Shown in pieces: positions 1 to 12,200 of a stretch of DNA of 64,000 nt; position 1 is the first letter of the stretch; the number at the start of each line of letters is the position of its first letter. Below the pieces are notes generated by a model, which made no database searches, was not told the origin of the DNA, and was given only the letters and a program-made list of their open reading frames with translations. This stretch comes from Glandiceps talaboti (taxonomy: Eukaryota; Hemichordata; Enteropneusta; Spengelidae). Both the position numbers and the translations under genes were made by a program. The stretch covers positions 11,619,519 to 11,683,518 of the forward strand of contig NC_135569.1 of NCBI RefSeq assembly GCF_964340395.1, written 5' to 3'.

Positions 1-2185
1 AATTTTTCAAAGATATGGGTGTAACAATTTTTTTTCACTTAATGTTCTTGCCCTAAACTATACAGAAAACCAGGAGCATATACTAGAAGCATCCTTGACT
101 AGTTATAGGGGTAAAACAATGCGTGTTTTGAACTGACCATTCATCGCCAAGACTACTATCGAGGTGAGGTGAAAAATTAGATCTCTTTAACAATACGAAA
201 AACTTGATTTATGTGTGTGGGTCTCGCCATGGTTTGTGAAATATCTACTTTCTGAGTATGGTGAATATTATAGTTGAAACTGCATATCTAGTATATGACA
301 GAGTGTCCTCCCTGTTATATTAAATGACCACTCCCTAAGTAGTAATTTTACAGTGGAAACTGGGCATATCATGATATCTGGTATACCACCATTGAGTTTC
401 ATTTCTCTGACATTTGACTTTTCCTAGATGATGGTTTCATTCTCTCGTTCTCAGCAAAACTTCACCAAAAAAGAGTTTTCATCATCATCCGATTATAGAA
501 TGAAATGATAATGTTTACATTTTGGTATAAACATTACAAGTAACAAGTCACTAAAGTCTAAGAAATTGGGTCTGTTTATTGTGATGCCTACATGTATGTG
601 TTAAACATATTTGAATGATTCTAGATGAAAAAAAAGATAAACTTGAAAATTTCCACCAAATACGAAAGCAGCACCAGGTGTGGCTATATTTAAGTACTGC
701 TAAATATTAAATAGGCATGATGGACTGTACGTGTTGAGTGACATGTTGCATTTTGTACAATATTTGAGACAGGACTAGACAAGCCAAGTCACTAAATCCT
801 GCAGAAAGTATTCGATTGCTGAGCTGAGTTTTGACTAGTTCAGGCCATTAAGGTGCTGCCATCTTTGAGTATAATCCATGAGCCAAGCAACTTTCAATCC
901 CAACTCTGTCAGAGTCCATCCAGGGTATGTCCAGCTTACAATCACTTTTTATACCTCAAATTAGTCAAGCAAGTGAGACTGTTCCCCTTAGAAGTCGATC
1001 TATTCTCTGTATTCCCCTTTACTTACTTGAAAACTCTAATATTTGTCAGTGAGGGGGCAGATTGCTGCAATAAAACAATTAGTTGCTGTAAGTCAATATT
1101 GTCACACTTGGATTTGTATTTAGGAAATACTGATAGTTAAATTTAGAGAGAAAACTGCACCCTGCTGTTAATGTCCACACTAATTGGTGTTTGTTGACAC
1201 TTCAATTAGATCCTACTGTAAAAATACCACTGGTACCCTCTTCATGTCCATCATTACATGCAGGTTTGCCATATCAAAATAGATGGCAAACTTTATCATT
1301 TGAAGTTGAGGTCATGACCCAGGTCACGACCTCTCCAGTGATCTCTATTTGCTATGTAAACTAACTTGTTGAAAACTGTCTATGTTTTACCAGTATCTCA
1401 CATTTCGCAGTAACCTGACCTCCACGTCTCGGTGTGTGTTACTGTATTTATTTATTATATGTTTTTCAATATAACAACTTAAAAATGGTTTTAAAAAGGA
1501 AGTGTGTGTGACTGTGTACATGTTGATTATTCTTTCAATAATTTTAATCTAGTTGCCATAGTAAGGACAATGATATCAGAAGGATGCTACAAAACAATTT
1601 TATTAAAGGCCTCAATTTTAGCGATAAAATCATTTTGTGTAGATAAGAAGTTTCCTGTTTTTCATCTTGCTATCTGTACACTTTTAGTCTTTTTCTGACA
1701 ATAAATCTTTCTCTATTTAAATAATTTTTTTTTAAAGTTATGGTATTTTCACATCTGACCATCAGTGATGCTTTGATTTTTTTCTTCCAACTTCTAATCT
1801 GGTTGTAGAGGGTATACAATATTTTTTTATTATTTTGTGGAATTGAATAAATATAGGATTGGTTTAGTCATTAGAAACTTAAAAATGAAAAAGGGGTGGC
1901 CCTTAGGTCATATTCCAAAGCCAACTTGACCCTTCAGACCACCTGTGTACATAGAGTGTATATTTACAGTCTCTGTGTGTGTGTCAACTGAATATCGTGA
2001 ATTGTTTGGTTGTGTTTGTATCATGTTGTATTTCTTGGTAAATAAAAAAACGTGTTTAGAATTGACTTCATGCAATCACATTATTATTTTTTTCTGAGGT
2101 ATCCACAACATTTCCAGTCATAATTGCTTCACTCTGGCACTGGTATATAATCATGTATTTATTATGTACCAGAAATTATTTGCAT

Positions 2186-2480
2186 TGAAAAACATCTGTA
2201 AAAATTAGTTACAATGTATTTGATTTGTAGCACAGGGGAAAACATCTGTAAAAATTAGTTACAATGTAGCTGATTTGTAGCAGAGGGGAAATATCTGTAA
2301 AAATTAGTTACAATGTAGCTGATTTGTATCAATTTGTAGCACTGGGGGAGGGAATACATGTATCTGTAAAAAATAGTTACAATGTAGCTGATTTGTATCA
2401 ATTTGTAACACAGGGGGAAAATATCTTTAAAAAATTGGATTGAATGAAGTTGATTTGTATTGTAACAGTGGACTTAGCTG
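2186..2480. repeat. Minisatellite, ~55-65 bp unit, about 5 copies
   Basis: Direct repeats built on ATCTGTAAAAATTAGTTACA followed by a GATTTGTAGCA-type segment and a short G-rich stretch. The first copies are nearly identical and later ones diverge, so the array decays towards its 3' end. Confidence 0.85.
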
Positions 2481-4780
2481 TAAAAACTTGGTACATTGTA
2501 GTACATTATTGTTACTTAGTATCACTTTTAACCAGATAACGCAGTGAAAACTGGCTACATTGGTGTTAATTTATACATACACATAGACACTGTAGCAATA
2601 TCTTTGATTGATATTACCTAATACTACATGTATGTACATTGGAAAAACAATAAACACAAGACCTCATTAAAGATGTGATCAACAGACCCAATTAGTGTCT
2701 ACTGCTACAGGACGCTGGACTCGGTCCAGTTCTGTGTACTGGTATAGAGTGGGAGGGGATGTAACAGTTGTACATGTATTAGTTGAAGGAAATAATGAAA
2801 TAATGGTCCTATATAGGGACTCAATTGGATAGTTGATTACGATAATTCATACCTACATATGATGTAGAACTTAGAAGACTTAGGTGGACAGATATGTGAA
2901 GAATGAAAGTCTCTTACTATATTGAGTGATCCTCACTGTACAAAAGAAAAAAAATGAAAACATGTACCATTTATTTACTCGAAAGCATAGAGGTACAATG
3001 TATATAATGTCATTCTACCTCGATGCTAAAAGTACATGTCTCAGCTGCTTTGCATTGATGTCAATGAGGTAATGTAATGAAAGCTGTTTTAGAGAATATC
3101 AGGTGTAGTACGATACATTTGTAGTAAACAGTGAAAAATAACAGTAATTATATATGTTTGGAGGCAGAAAGAGATACTTTTGAATTTGTGTGAATCTCGT
3201 AAGTTAGCAGTAGTTGATATCTGTGGCTAGTCTAGCTGGAAACTAAATTCTTTGTTCGATTGATGGTCAAGGGATGAAGCTATGTGGTGTCTGATAAAGA
3301 TTGAAAACAGCAGTACTGATATACCAAGTAATTGTTGGAATAAAAATTTTTAAATAATTTTGAGTCTAGACATGGAAATCTATGGCTAGGTTAACTGACT
3401 GCACTTGTATTCATTTGGTTTTGATTGATGGCCAAGAAATAAAACTATGAAGTATTATACATTGTATAGTAAACGTTGAGGACTGTCAGTAGTGATATCA
3501 CCAGGTAAAGACTGGAATTTTGAATAGCTGCAAGGCAATACTAGAAATCTATGGTTACAACTTTTATGTGTGTCTAACCACCTGTACAGTCATATATTAT
3601 TTTAATTTTGATTGATGGCCAAGAGATGAAACCAAGTCTAAAATTTTAGATGAAAAGGGCGTTGGAACTTACATATGTTCCAAACTGAGTGTATTTTGTT
3701 TACAGGTCCTTATGTAAATTCCAATCTGTATTGTCCTACTATATACTTTGACTGTCTGGCAAGCTGCATTAAAATGAAAAATATTTAATGTTGAGTTCTT
3801 GAATATATTGGTAAGAGAATTTAGAAGTATTGATTGATTGATTTGATATATTGGAAATGAGACAGTTGCTCAGTATCGAATTATTTGTGAGACAAACAGT
3901 AAGACAAGTTGCAGACACACCCTACTGAGCTGACTGTGTAGTTATTATGTGACCAATGATTACTTATAATGAATGAACACAATGTATAACAATGAAGGAA
4001 AACAGACCTTGTTACACAATAGCTAGTCCTGAAGTCATTTGAAAGTTAAACCTGAAAGGTTCATTACAATGACAGGTAATACAGTGGTAACTGGTAACAA
4101 CACCTTATTGTACTGTAGTGTGTTCAGACTCCATGTCTGTAGAAGTCTAGAAGTGAAACTAGCAAGATTTTATAAGTTTGTTTAAATCGCAGTACTTTTG
4201 AGTTAAGTGTAGTGGATAAAAAAAATTGCATCCTATGGTGAATTCTAGTTAGATACAGCAGAGAAATGTCAGGTAAGGTGTGATTATTTCACTTTAAAAT
4301 CAACATGTCTGTCCCCAGTTTTCTTATCCCTTCTGTTATCAGTGTCTTTTTTAAAGGAAAAATCTTGCAAGTTTCTGAACAATTTTGAATCTTTTAAATT
4401 CATTTTAAACCAAACTTTTACAACAATTCAGTTCTTAAGTTTATCTTTAACAGTTGCCATCTACAATAGAATTGGAGTGAGTGAAAAAGTTCCAGGAAAT
4501 GCACAATTTTTGTTCAAATGATCATGGCAAAACATTTCCTGATCTTGAAGTGATTTTAATTCGGTGTACTATAGAATTAGTATCGGTTTCATAACTACTA
4601 AACTAAAATATGGATAAAATGTTGTCAACTATCTAAACCTCTTACTAAAAAATCTTTTGTTAAAAAATATATATTTCAAAAGTCTGTAATGTCCTTTAAT
4701 ATAAAGCTGACAAAAAATAGTTTCTCATATAAAATATATAAATACATATTTATGAAATATACATATACTTGTAGTTGCCA

Positions 4781-5113
4781 AATGAAAAAAAAAAATTGTG
4801 TGGTTCTGGTAACCTGACCCAACCTTGTTTTTTACTTCCAATCCTAAACTTTTTTTTATGTAATTCGAAAAAATTATTGAAAAATCAAGTCACGCAGGAA
4901 ATAGTGAGATTTGAAAATGTCATCACCTCGTGTGACCCATAATGCAAAGCCCATATGGAAGGGCTCTAGATAAACAAGTGAAAATATAATCTGAACCATA
5001 CCAAATAATAGTTTTAAAAAGAAATTTACAAAAAATCCTACCTACATGTACCCACCCTATTTTTTTAAATTGGGCATTATCGGAACCACATAATTTTTGT
5101 ATTTGGCTTAATA
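4781..5113 (+). mobile_element. MITE family A (AGGCCTAA ends), copy 1, diverged
   Basis: Matches the other copies at 20779, 26359 and 44119. It has the left-end segment TTGTGTGGTTCTGGTAACC, the internal CCTAAACTTTTTTT block and the right-end segment ATCGGAACCACATAATTTTT. Terminal AGGCCTAA is degraded to GGCTTAAT at the right. No ORF of its own; presumed non-autonomous. Confidence 0.7.
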
Positions 5114-5234
5114 CCAAAGTGTAACATTCTAGAAATGTAATCTAACTTTAGAATTCTTCTTGTCAGTATCCTGTATTAAATCTTAACAAACAATGTCATC
5201 TTTTGTTGTTTAAAATTGATATTTACTGTTTCAG

Positions 5235-5302
5235 GATATTGTATAACACACAAACGATGCCATGTAACGAACAGAAAATACAGGACGTATTCTCTGATTA
5301 AT
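5235..5302 (+). other. Possible upstream exon (5' UTR or coding) of the Sfi1-like gene
   Basis: A good acceptor (TTTACTGTTTCAG) and donor (AAT|GTAAGT) bracket 68 nt. One frame is open for 22 codons and ends in phase 0, which joins correctly to the exon at 20400, but an opening of this length is likely by chance. The ATG inside the exon is in another frame and hits TAA, so it would act only as an upstream ORF. No exon further upstream could be linked. It may be 5' UTR, a piece of another gene, or a false pair of sites. Confidence 0.3.
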
Positions 5303-5391
5303 GTAAGTCAATTCAATATTATTTGGTTATTAGTCTCTACTCAGTCAGAAAATACTGAGGGTTCAAGTTGGGCAAACACAACAGGGCCCCC

Positions 5392-5604
5392 TTAACCCTT
5401 TCATGACTAGAGACGAGTTTTAAATAATATGGGGACCCAATTTATATGAATATTTTCATAATTACAATAATATTACTTTATTAGGAAGTAACATTTCTTT
5501 AATTCCAGTCTAAAATGAAGTTGATATATGCCAAAAACTTACATAAAACAAGAATTTTATCCAAATAATTTTGGCGGGAATGTTTTCAGTATTGAAGGGG
5601 TTAA
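5392..5604 (+). mobile_element. 213-bp TTAA-flanked MITE, copy 1
   Basis: The element begins TTAACCCTTTCATGACTAGA and ends TATTGAAGGGGTTAA. Its ends are short imperfect inverted repeats (TTAACCC-TTCA type) bounded by TTAA on both sides, as in piggyBac-type transposons, whose target site is TTAA. Three copies in this window each measure exactly 213 bp from TTAA to TTAA. No coding capacity. The piggyBac link is inferred from the ends only. Confidence 0.75.
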
Positions 5605-5676
5605 GTCACTCAAAGTTCATATTCATCTCTGTACCTCTACAGTACACAGTAGCTGTTAGTGTACTTTCATTCCCTG

Positions 5677-5889
5677 TTAACCCATTCAGTACTGAAAACT
5701 TTGCCGCCAAAATTATTTGAACAAAATTCTTGTTTTATGTAAGTTTTTGGCATATATCAGCTTCATTTTAGACTGGAATTAAAGAAATGTTACTTCCTAA
5801 TAAAGTAATATTATTATAACTATGAAAATGTTCATATAAATTGGTTCCCAAAATTATTTAAAACTCGTCTCCAGTCATGAAAGGGTTAA
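5677..5889 (-). mobile_element. 213-bp TTAA-flanked MITE, copy 2, inverted
   Basis: Reverse-complement copy of the element at 5392-5604, only 72 bp away. It starts TTAACCCATTCAGTACTGAA and ends AGTCATGAAAGGGTTAA. The two copies form a large inverted repeat with ~213-bp arms, able to fold into a long hairpin if transcribed. Confidence 0.8.
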
Positions 5890-6761
5890 AGGATGGGAGT
5901 GCATTGATATGGTGTCCATGCAGTCCTTTCGATCACTTCTTTGAACAGTACAGACCCCCTTCATGGAGGTTACATGTAAAGGTGTCTTGGCACTTCAATT
6001 TGTTAAGTATAGTCCGGCCTTCAGAGGTTGTACACGTCTACACACCTTTGACTATTGTTGTCTAGTATCTTGGATAATAATGGCTGCAAACTATGCCTGG
6101 CACACACAGATGCCCCAGGCATATTGTAGTTCGGCCCACCTGTAAACGATATCACAGCACACACTTGTCACTCGCTGTCTTTTTATGCTCAGTTTACGCT
6201 TAGAATTATCTATTTATGGTGTTTTTAAAACAGAAGAAAAAGCGAAGTTTTAGTAAATTTCACTCAGTTTTTGTAAAATTTGAGTTTTTTGAGAAATCAT
6301 ACAGTTATTGCCTCCAGAGCCTGAGGATAGTTACTTAGCACTGAGAAAACACTTCTCCGTGAACCTAACAATGTCTGAATAGAAACGAAGTAAAATATTG
6401 TAAAACTATTTGTCTTTGAGAGAGGTTTTGATGAGAGAAATGGTGGACTGATTTTAGTTTGTTTATCTGCTGCCTAAATATATTTCTATCACATTGAATA
6501 GCATTTGTGAATTTCATTGAATTGTAAAATTTGTTTTGTAACGTTGTGATAGCCTTGATGGTTGGCCATGTAAAAACACTGTATCTTAATATTCATGTAA
6601 AAGTCCTGCCATATTGCTTGACAGGATGCTTTGCCATTGAAATAAGTGTCAAATAGTTTAACTAGTCAACAAACTGCATAGCAACTTGTTGGCATCATGC
6701 CAAGTTCTACCAGATTGTGCACTGAGCAGTCACACTACATTGACAGTAGTAGAACGGTGTC

Positions 6762-6841
6762 TGTCTGTCTGTCTGTCTGTCTATCTGTCTGTCTGTCTGT
6801 CTGTCTGTCTCTGTCTGTCTGTCTCTGTTTCTGTCTGTCTG

Positions 6842-6885
<44 letters not shown>
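6762..6885. repeat. Microsatellite (TCTG)n then (TC)n
   Basis: Compound simple repeat: TCTG tetranucleotides with interruptions running into a pure TC tract. The ORFs on both strands here are only translations of the repeat. Confidence 0.97.
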
Positions 6886-6887
<2 letters not shown>

Positions 6888-7004
6888 AATTTTGAGTTCA
6901 AAAACAGTTTGAAGTTTTGCATCTCAGTGAACTTCTTTCAAAAAGTTTAATTTCTTTCTAACTACTAGACTTGCTCAAGACTGTGGTATTTTTTTCATAC
7001 TTTA

Positions 7005-7327
7005 TATTAATTTCAAAAATACGTAATTGATAAAAATTAATAAAATTGCGAAAATTGTTAAGTCTTGCAAGAAATACTGGATGCAGAAACTTACATCAGC
7101 TTAAAAAGACAATATGAAATTGTTCTTCCAATCTGTAATGGCTGTACATCTGATAGGAAGAAACCAATAACACAGAGACCATATGGAAAAGAACGGAAAA
7201 CTTAACTATATGAACTAGACACTCACATATGAAAAAAAATTATATATATAAAAAAAAAATCTACCTACCCCACTTATTCTAAAATTGAATGTAATCGGAA
7301 CTACACAATTGTTTTTGTTAGGCCTAA
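7005..7327 (+). mobile_element. MITE family A, copy 2, left end missing
   Basis: Carries the family body (AGTCTTGCAAGAAATACTGG, then the AACACAGAGACCATATGGAA block) and the right terminus with GTTAGGCCTAA at 7318-7328. The left terminal segment is not recognisable, so the copy is truncated or strongly diverged at that end. Confidence 0.75.
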
Positions 7328-8699
7328 TGAGAAAATTTTGAAACTTGAGTCACAAAGAATTCTCCGATGGTAACAAATTGACTTTCTGTATACCTCTGAT
7401 ATGAGAATGATAGACCTTCACAATTAGACCTCAATAGAAACATTTTATTTGGAATATAAAAAGAAATTTTTGACAAAGTTTTATTAGTTTCCATCCTTTA
7501 CTATCGTCATCTACTATACATAGACAATAACTGCACACACCTAGATAGACAGATGGTTAATGGTCCAAACATGGTTCTTTGTATAAAATTTACTTCCAGT
7601 ACACAAGTTTGTTGTGTCATATGCTTTCCTTTGGTTGTGGCTTTAAATCATTGCGTTGTTAGCAGTCACACCACTACAATCTATGTATAAATGTGAAAAC
7701 ATGATTGTAAACACGTTAAAATACTACCAGAAACCCAGCACTGTATCTCACATTAGAAGTAAATTTTAATCAACTTATCAACATCTCAGTAGTATAGAAA
7801 AGCTGTGAAGGAGTGAAAGCTTTTCATCGAAATTTGGTTAGAAGTGTGAAAATGAAGTTCAGCAATCTCATTCATGCCAGACCCCCCCCCCCAACAAACA
7901 AACAAACAAACAAACAAACAAACAAAGTTCACTTATTGACCTTGAGTGACATTGTGCAAACGTCCCTAACTAATTCCTGTTTCCAGGCAATGGACCTCCC
8001 TCCCCTGTCTAAAATTATGGATATCACTTCACTCACACAACCTCTTTTACCAAGATGTCAAAACTTTTGTCCCGACTAACCCCAGCATATTGTAAGGTGC
8101 ATGTATGTATTTATTGTACTAGAATCTCGTCATGTCACAAACAAAATCCACTAAACTTTACAGCTACATCTCTCCTAAACTATTTGATTCAACAAGAAAA
8201 TACACCATAACTAAATAAGGGTCTCTACTAATATTGTGAAAACTTGTACTGTATAACGTAAAGAGAAGTCTTACTATTGTGTGATTTTTTTATTAGAATT
8301 TTGTAGAACTGATATGTTTTGTGTGTCAGTATACATTGATCAATGGATCCGATAATCTTGTCTTAAGATGAAAGCCTATAAGTAAACATCACATTCCTAG
8401 TCAGGAATTTAACTGTCTTGATAAACTATTCTAAATCTACAGAAGTTACAAAAAAATGCAGGTTTGGAATCTTGGCTTGTTGACTTCAAACTTTAAAGCA
8501 CTTCATGCAGCTCTGCTTCAAGCAAAGGACCATTGCACTGAACAGCCCCCTCTAGTGGTTTAACCTGGTACAGCTGGAAGTAGCTTGAATATCACTGTGA
8601 AAATACCAGTTTAGAACTTTTCTTCTTTCACAAAATTTACAAAAATGAGCATTAACAGATATGGAGTTTTTTTATCCAAAGATATGTGAGTACAATGTA

Positions 8700-9225
8700 C
8701 CCTTTTAGTATCCCTGTAAATATGAGCTAGCCAACCCTTTAGATTCCCTCTGTTTGATTACCCCCCCCCCCCCCCCCCCCTTAGTAATATTAACTCATCT
8801 ATCACTTTAACAGATGAAGGCATTCATTATGATCCCTTCTTTTCTCCCCCCCAATATGAACTGGCCAGCCCCTTAGATAAAGGCATGCATTCTAAGACAC
8901 AATCTCATCACCCATACACAGATGTCATGTAATTTTATATATATTTCAAGGTATTGTTCAGTTGTTTTGTTTTACACCCTCCCCACCCATAAATATAAAT
9001 TGGCCACTCCCTTAGATAAAGCATACATTCCATGATGGAAATCTAAGCACCCATACATATACCACAGACTGTAAATCAAATAATCAATTTGAATTTATCA
9101 GGACTGCCTTGTTTTGTCTTCTCTTCCCCCCCCCCCCCATTATGACTTGGCTGAGCCCTTAGATGAAGGCATGCATTCCATGACACAGATCTCATCACCC
9201 ATACAGCTGTCACATAACTTGGAGA
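8700..9225. repeat. ~130-150 bp tandem repeat with poly-C, about 4 copies
   Basis: Each unit contains a C run, then a TATGAACTGGCCAGCCCCTT-like segment, an AGGCATGCATTCCATGACAC-like segment and a CATCACCCATACA segment. The units diverge and the C-run length varies from copy to copy. A weaker relative lies near 10185-10280. Confidence 0.7.
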
Positions 9226-12200
9226 TCCGTTTTCAAGTTTTTGGTACGTTGCCTAAGTATGCCAATCTCACATAAGAATGTCTGATGGTTCATATCCTGA
9301 TGGTTCATAACCCATGGTAGCTAAGACTACGTACTTTGTAGTAAACGGATCCAGTAAAATACTGTGTTTTGCCGGTTAATACATTGGGTAAGTGTTATTA
9401 CAAGTTGTTTGAAGACACAGCGGTCAGACTGAAATTTAATACTTGGCAGACACAATACACAGGCATGAAGCAGAAATGTCCTTTACTCTGCTTGAGTGAA
9501 CTCCATTGACTTTAAATACAAGTTACAGACAAGCTCTGCTATCACAGAACTACATTTGTTTGGTCATTTCCTGAGTTTGTTATCAAAGTTTTTTTGAATT
9601 TGTAAATAATTTATCAGAACTTGTATGCATTCTAGTTCAAAATGTAGTATTTATTTCAGACACTACTTGTTTCCCAGATTTAATATGAACTCCACTATAA
9701 ATTCAGAACCACAAATTATAACCTTTTCTGTGGCTGTAGCAATAGCAATGTGGTACATGTTAAATGTTTGTATTTTACTCCAGTAAAGAACCACTCAGTC
9801 CTCAGGGAAATGTGAAATATGGTAGATATCACATGAGTTACTTGATGTTGTCTTTGATTATCAGAGTTGTGCTAGTGTAGACCTTGCATTTCATCTCATA
9901 CATAACTTGTGAGAGGGCATGCTTGAAAATAACCAAATTAAGGGTATCGGCTCAAGTTATGTACAGGTGTTGTCATCTCAATAATTGCTGGTAACAGGTT
10001 AAATATGATGTACCATAGTGCCTAGTGCATCATTATAGATGCATACAAATGTACATACAATACTTACTAGATTGATGTACTATATACAATACATCTATTG
10101 TTAAGTAGTTAGGTTAGATATGTAAGGGGCTGTGACCCCATACCGTATACGTAATTCCTTCATTTTGGGCCACTTCGACCCTTGTAATACCCCCCCCCCC
10201 CCCCACAATCATTAATCATTGTCCAGGCATTGGCAGTCCCTAAATATAGTGTACTCATAGCACCCATATCTGTCTTTATAGACACAGATACATGTACTTT
10301 AGATAGGTTCATATGTCAAGCTTTTGTTAGTCGACTCTTCTATTTCCATGGTTGTAGTCTTGACTCCTAGAAGAATGCACCTTTTTGACATTAGATCCAG
10401 TTAGTATATTATCAATATGACAGCTGGGTAATGTGAACTAGTCATTGTATGAATTCATGGCTGTAATTCAATCTGTCTGTATCACTGACTGATAGGTTAT
10501 GATTTACTGTGAGAATTGACTTTGAGGTCAGTCTGTCCAAAATCAGAATGACTCAGGTGTATATGAATACACTAGTCTGGAACCCAGTCATGTAGGGATT
10601 TTTCTGTCACTTTTCCCCTACCACGTCTGGCATTTCACTAGCAGCTAAACCTAAAATTAGATTATGATTTCCAGTAGCAATGATTGAATATGGTAATTAT
10701 GTCTATATCATATATCTCAACCTTCCAAGTTGGTTGTAATCACCAGCATGTGATACTATTGACATCATCTGACAGTGGGAAAATTTAAAACCCAAATAAG
10801 AATGTTCACGTGATTTCTGGCCGAAGCTTCAGTAGAGTAAACAGTCGCTAGTGAAATGTCAGGAGTGGTAGGGGAAAAGCAAGAACAAACTCTCTACTGA
10901 ATTCTAGGCTAGAATAACACTCAAATACAAAGAATGTTGAGACAGAAAAATTAGGGTAAAAATGATGTCATCACTAGAGGGTTTCCCATAATCCCTTGCA
11001 GGAAATATCCAAAATAGCCAAACACATGTCCATAGTATAGTAGAGCTTCTTTGCAAGATTTGAAAGTTGAATAACGGTTGCCAAGGTGATAGTTTATCAC
11101 CCAAAATGATAGTAAGGTGACAGCAGTACATTTGAAAGACAGAAATAAGCCAGACCGACTTTTCCTTTGCTTTTAAGTTTTATCATTCAAATTAAAATAC
11201 ATGCACCGTGGCACCTTCTTCCATCTTGACAGTATGTGTACCAGATTTGACCAAAAATTTTCATCAGCATGGTAGATTAAATGGTCAGCTGTAACTATGG
11301 AATTCATCATTCATGAGGATTGTCAACCAAGTCATGTGATATTGAAAGCTGAGTGTAAAATATACTTTCAACTGCTGATGTGTTGTAACCTTATATAGAT
11401 CAAATTTGCATTTTCTGGTTCAAGAATAGAAAAGAAAACGTAAACAACAGCACACAAAAAGGGGCAGGCGTGATAAAAACTAACCATGCATATATATTTC
11501 TATGGTTTTTTAAAAAGAGTTTCCCATGTGTTACAACTGACAGACCAAGCATGACTTGTTTGTGTTTGTACGGATTCCACATGTCAACAACATGTCAACA
11601 ATGTAAGATTAAGTAATACAGTTATCAAACCAAACATGGCAGCTGTCAGACATTCAGGTCAAACGTTTACATTCATTTGTGACTGTGTCTTCTAAGATTT
11701 CATTCAGTAAATGAACTTTGCCAACACATGTATAGACTTTGTGTGTGTGATGTCGCTGGCCTGCCTGCTTACGACAGTGTGTTACTTGTTCGGTAGCAAA
11801 GAGCCGTCACACTTAACAGTCAACACGTACTACATATAGCTTGATTAAATACGACATAACACACGCTCACAGACAAGGTGTAACGTGTTTGACATTAAAA
11901 AACAGTTATTCTTTCAACATACTAGAAAAGTACACTTGTATACATCAGTACTGTATATCAGATGTACCTGTAAGAGTCGTTCATATACAAGGTGTTACTT
12001 GCTTCATTTCAAATATAGTATTGTGATGTAAGAGACACTCACAGACACGGTATGGTTTGTATGGCTAAATTAGGTGAAGATAATGAATACTTGGAGTCAG
12101 TTGTGTAGGGAGTCGTGTAGCGTGACCACAATAGCATATAGGGAGTCATGCCGTGTGACCACAATAGCATAGGTAATCGTGTCGTGTGATCACAATAGGC

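Larger units (their letters stand above)
1..5234. other. Gene-poor left flank
   Basis: No coding exon could be supported here on either strand. The ORFs are short and have no recognisable domain. AATAAA hexamers on the plus strand at 1700-1705 and 2041-2046 lie in T-rich, UTR-like sequence, so the 3' end of an unseen upstream gene is possible, but no terminal exon is visible. A tandem array (2186-2480) and a MITE copy (4781-5113) are listed separately. Confidence 0.5.

Noticed and set aside
853-1140. 95-codon ORF near the left end
   Set aside because: No domain, no splice or polyadenylation context, and composition like the surrounding AT-rich DNA.
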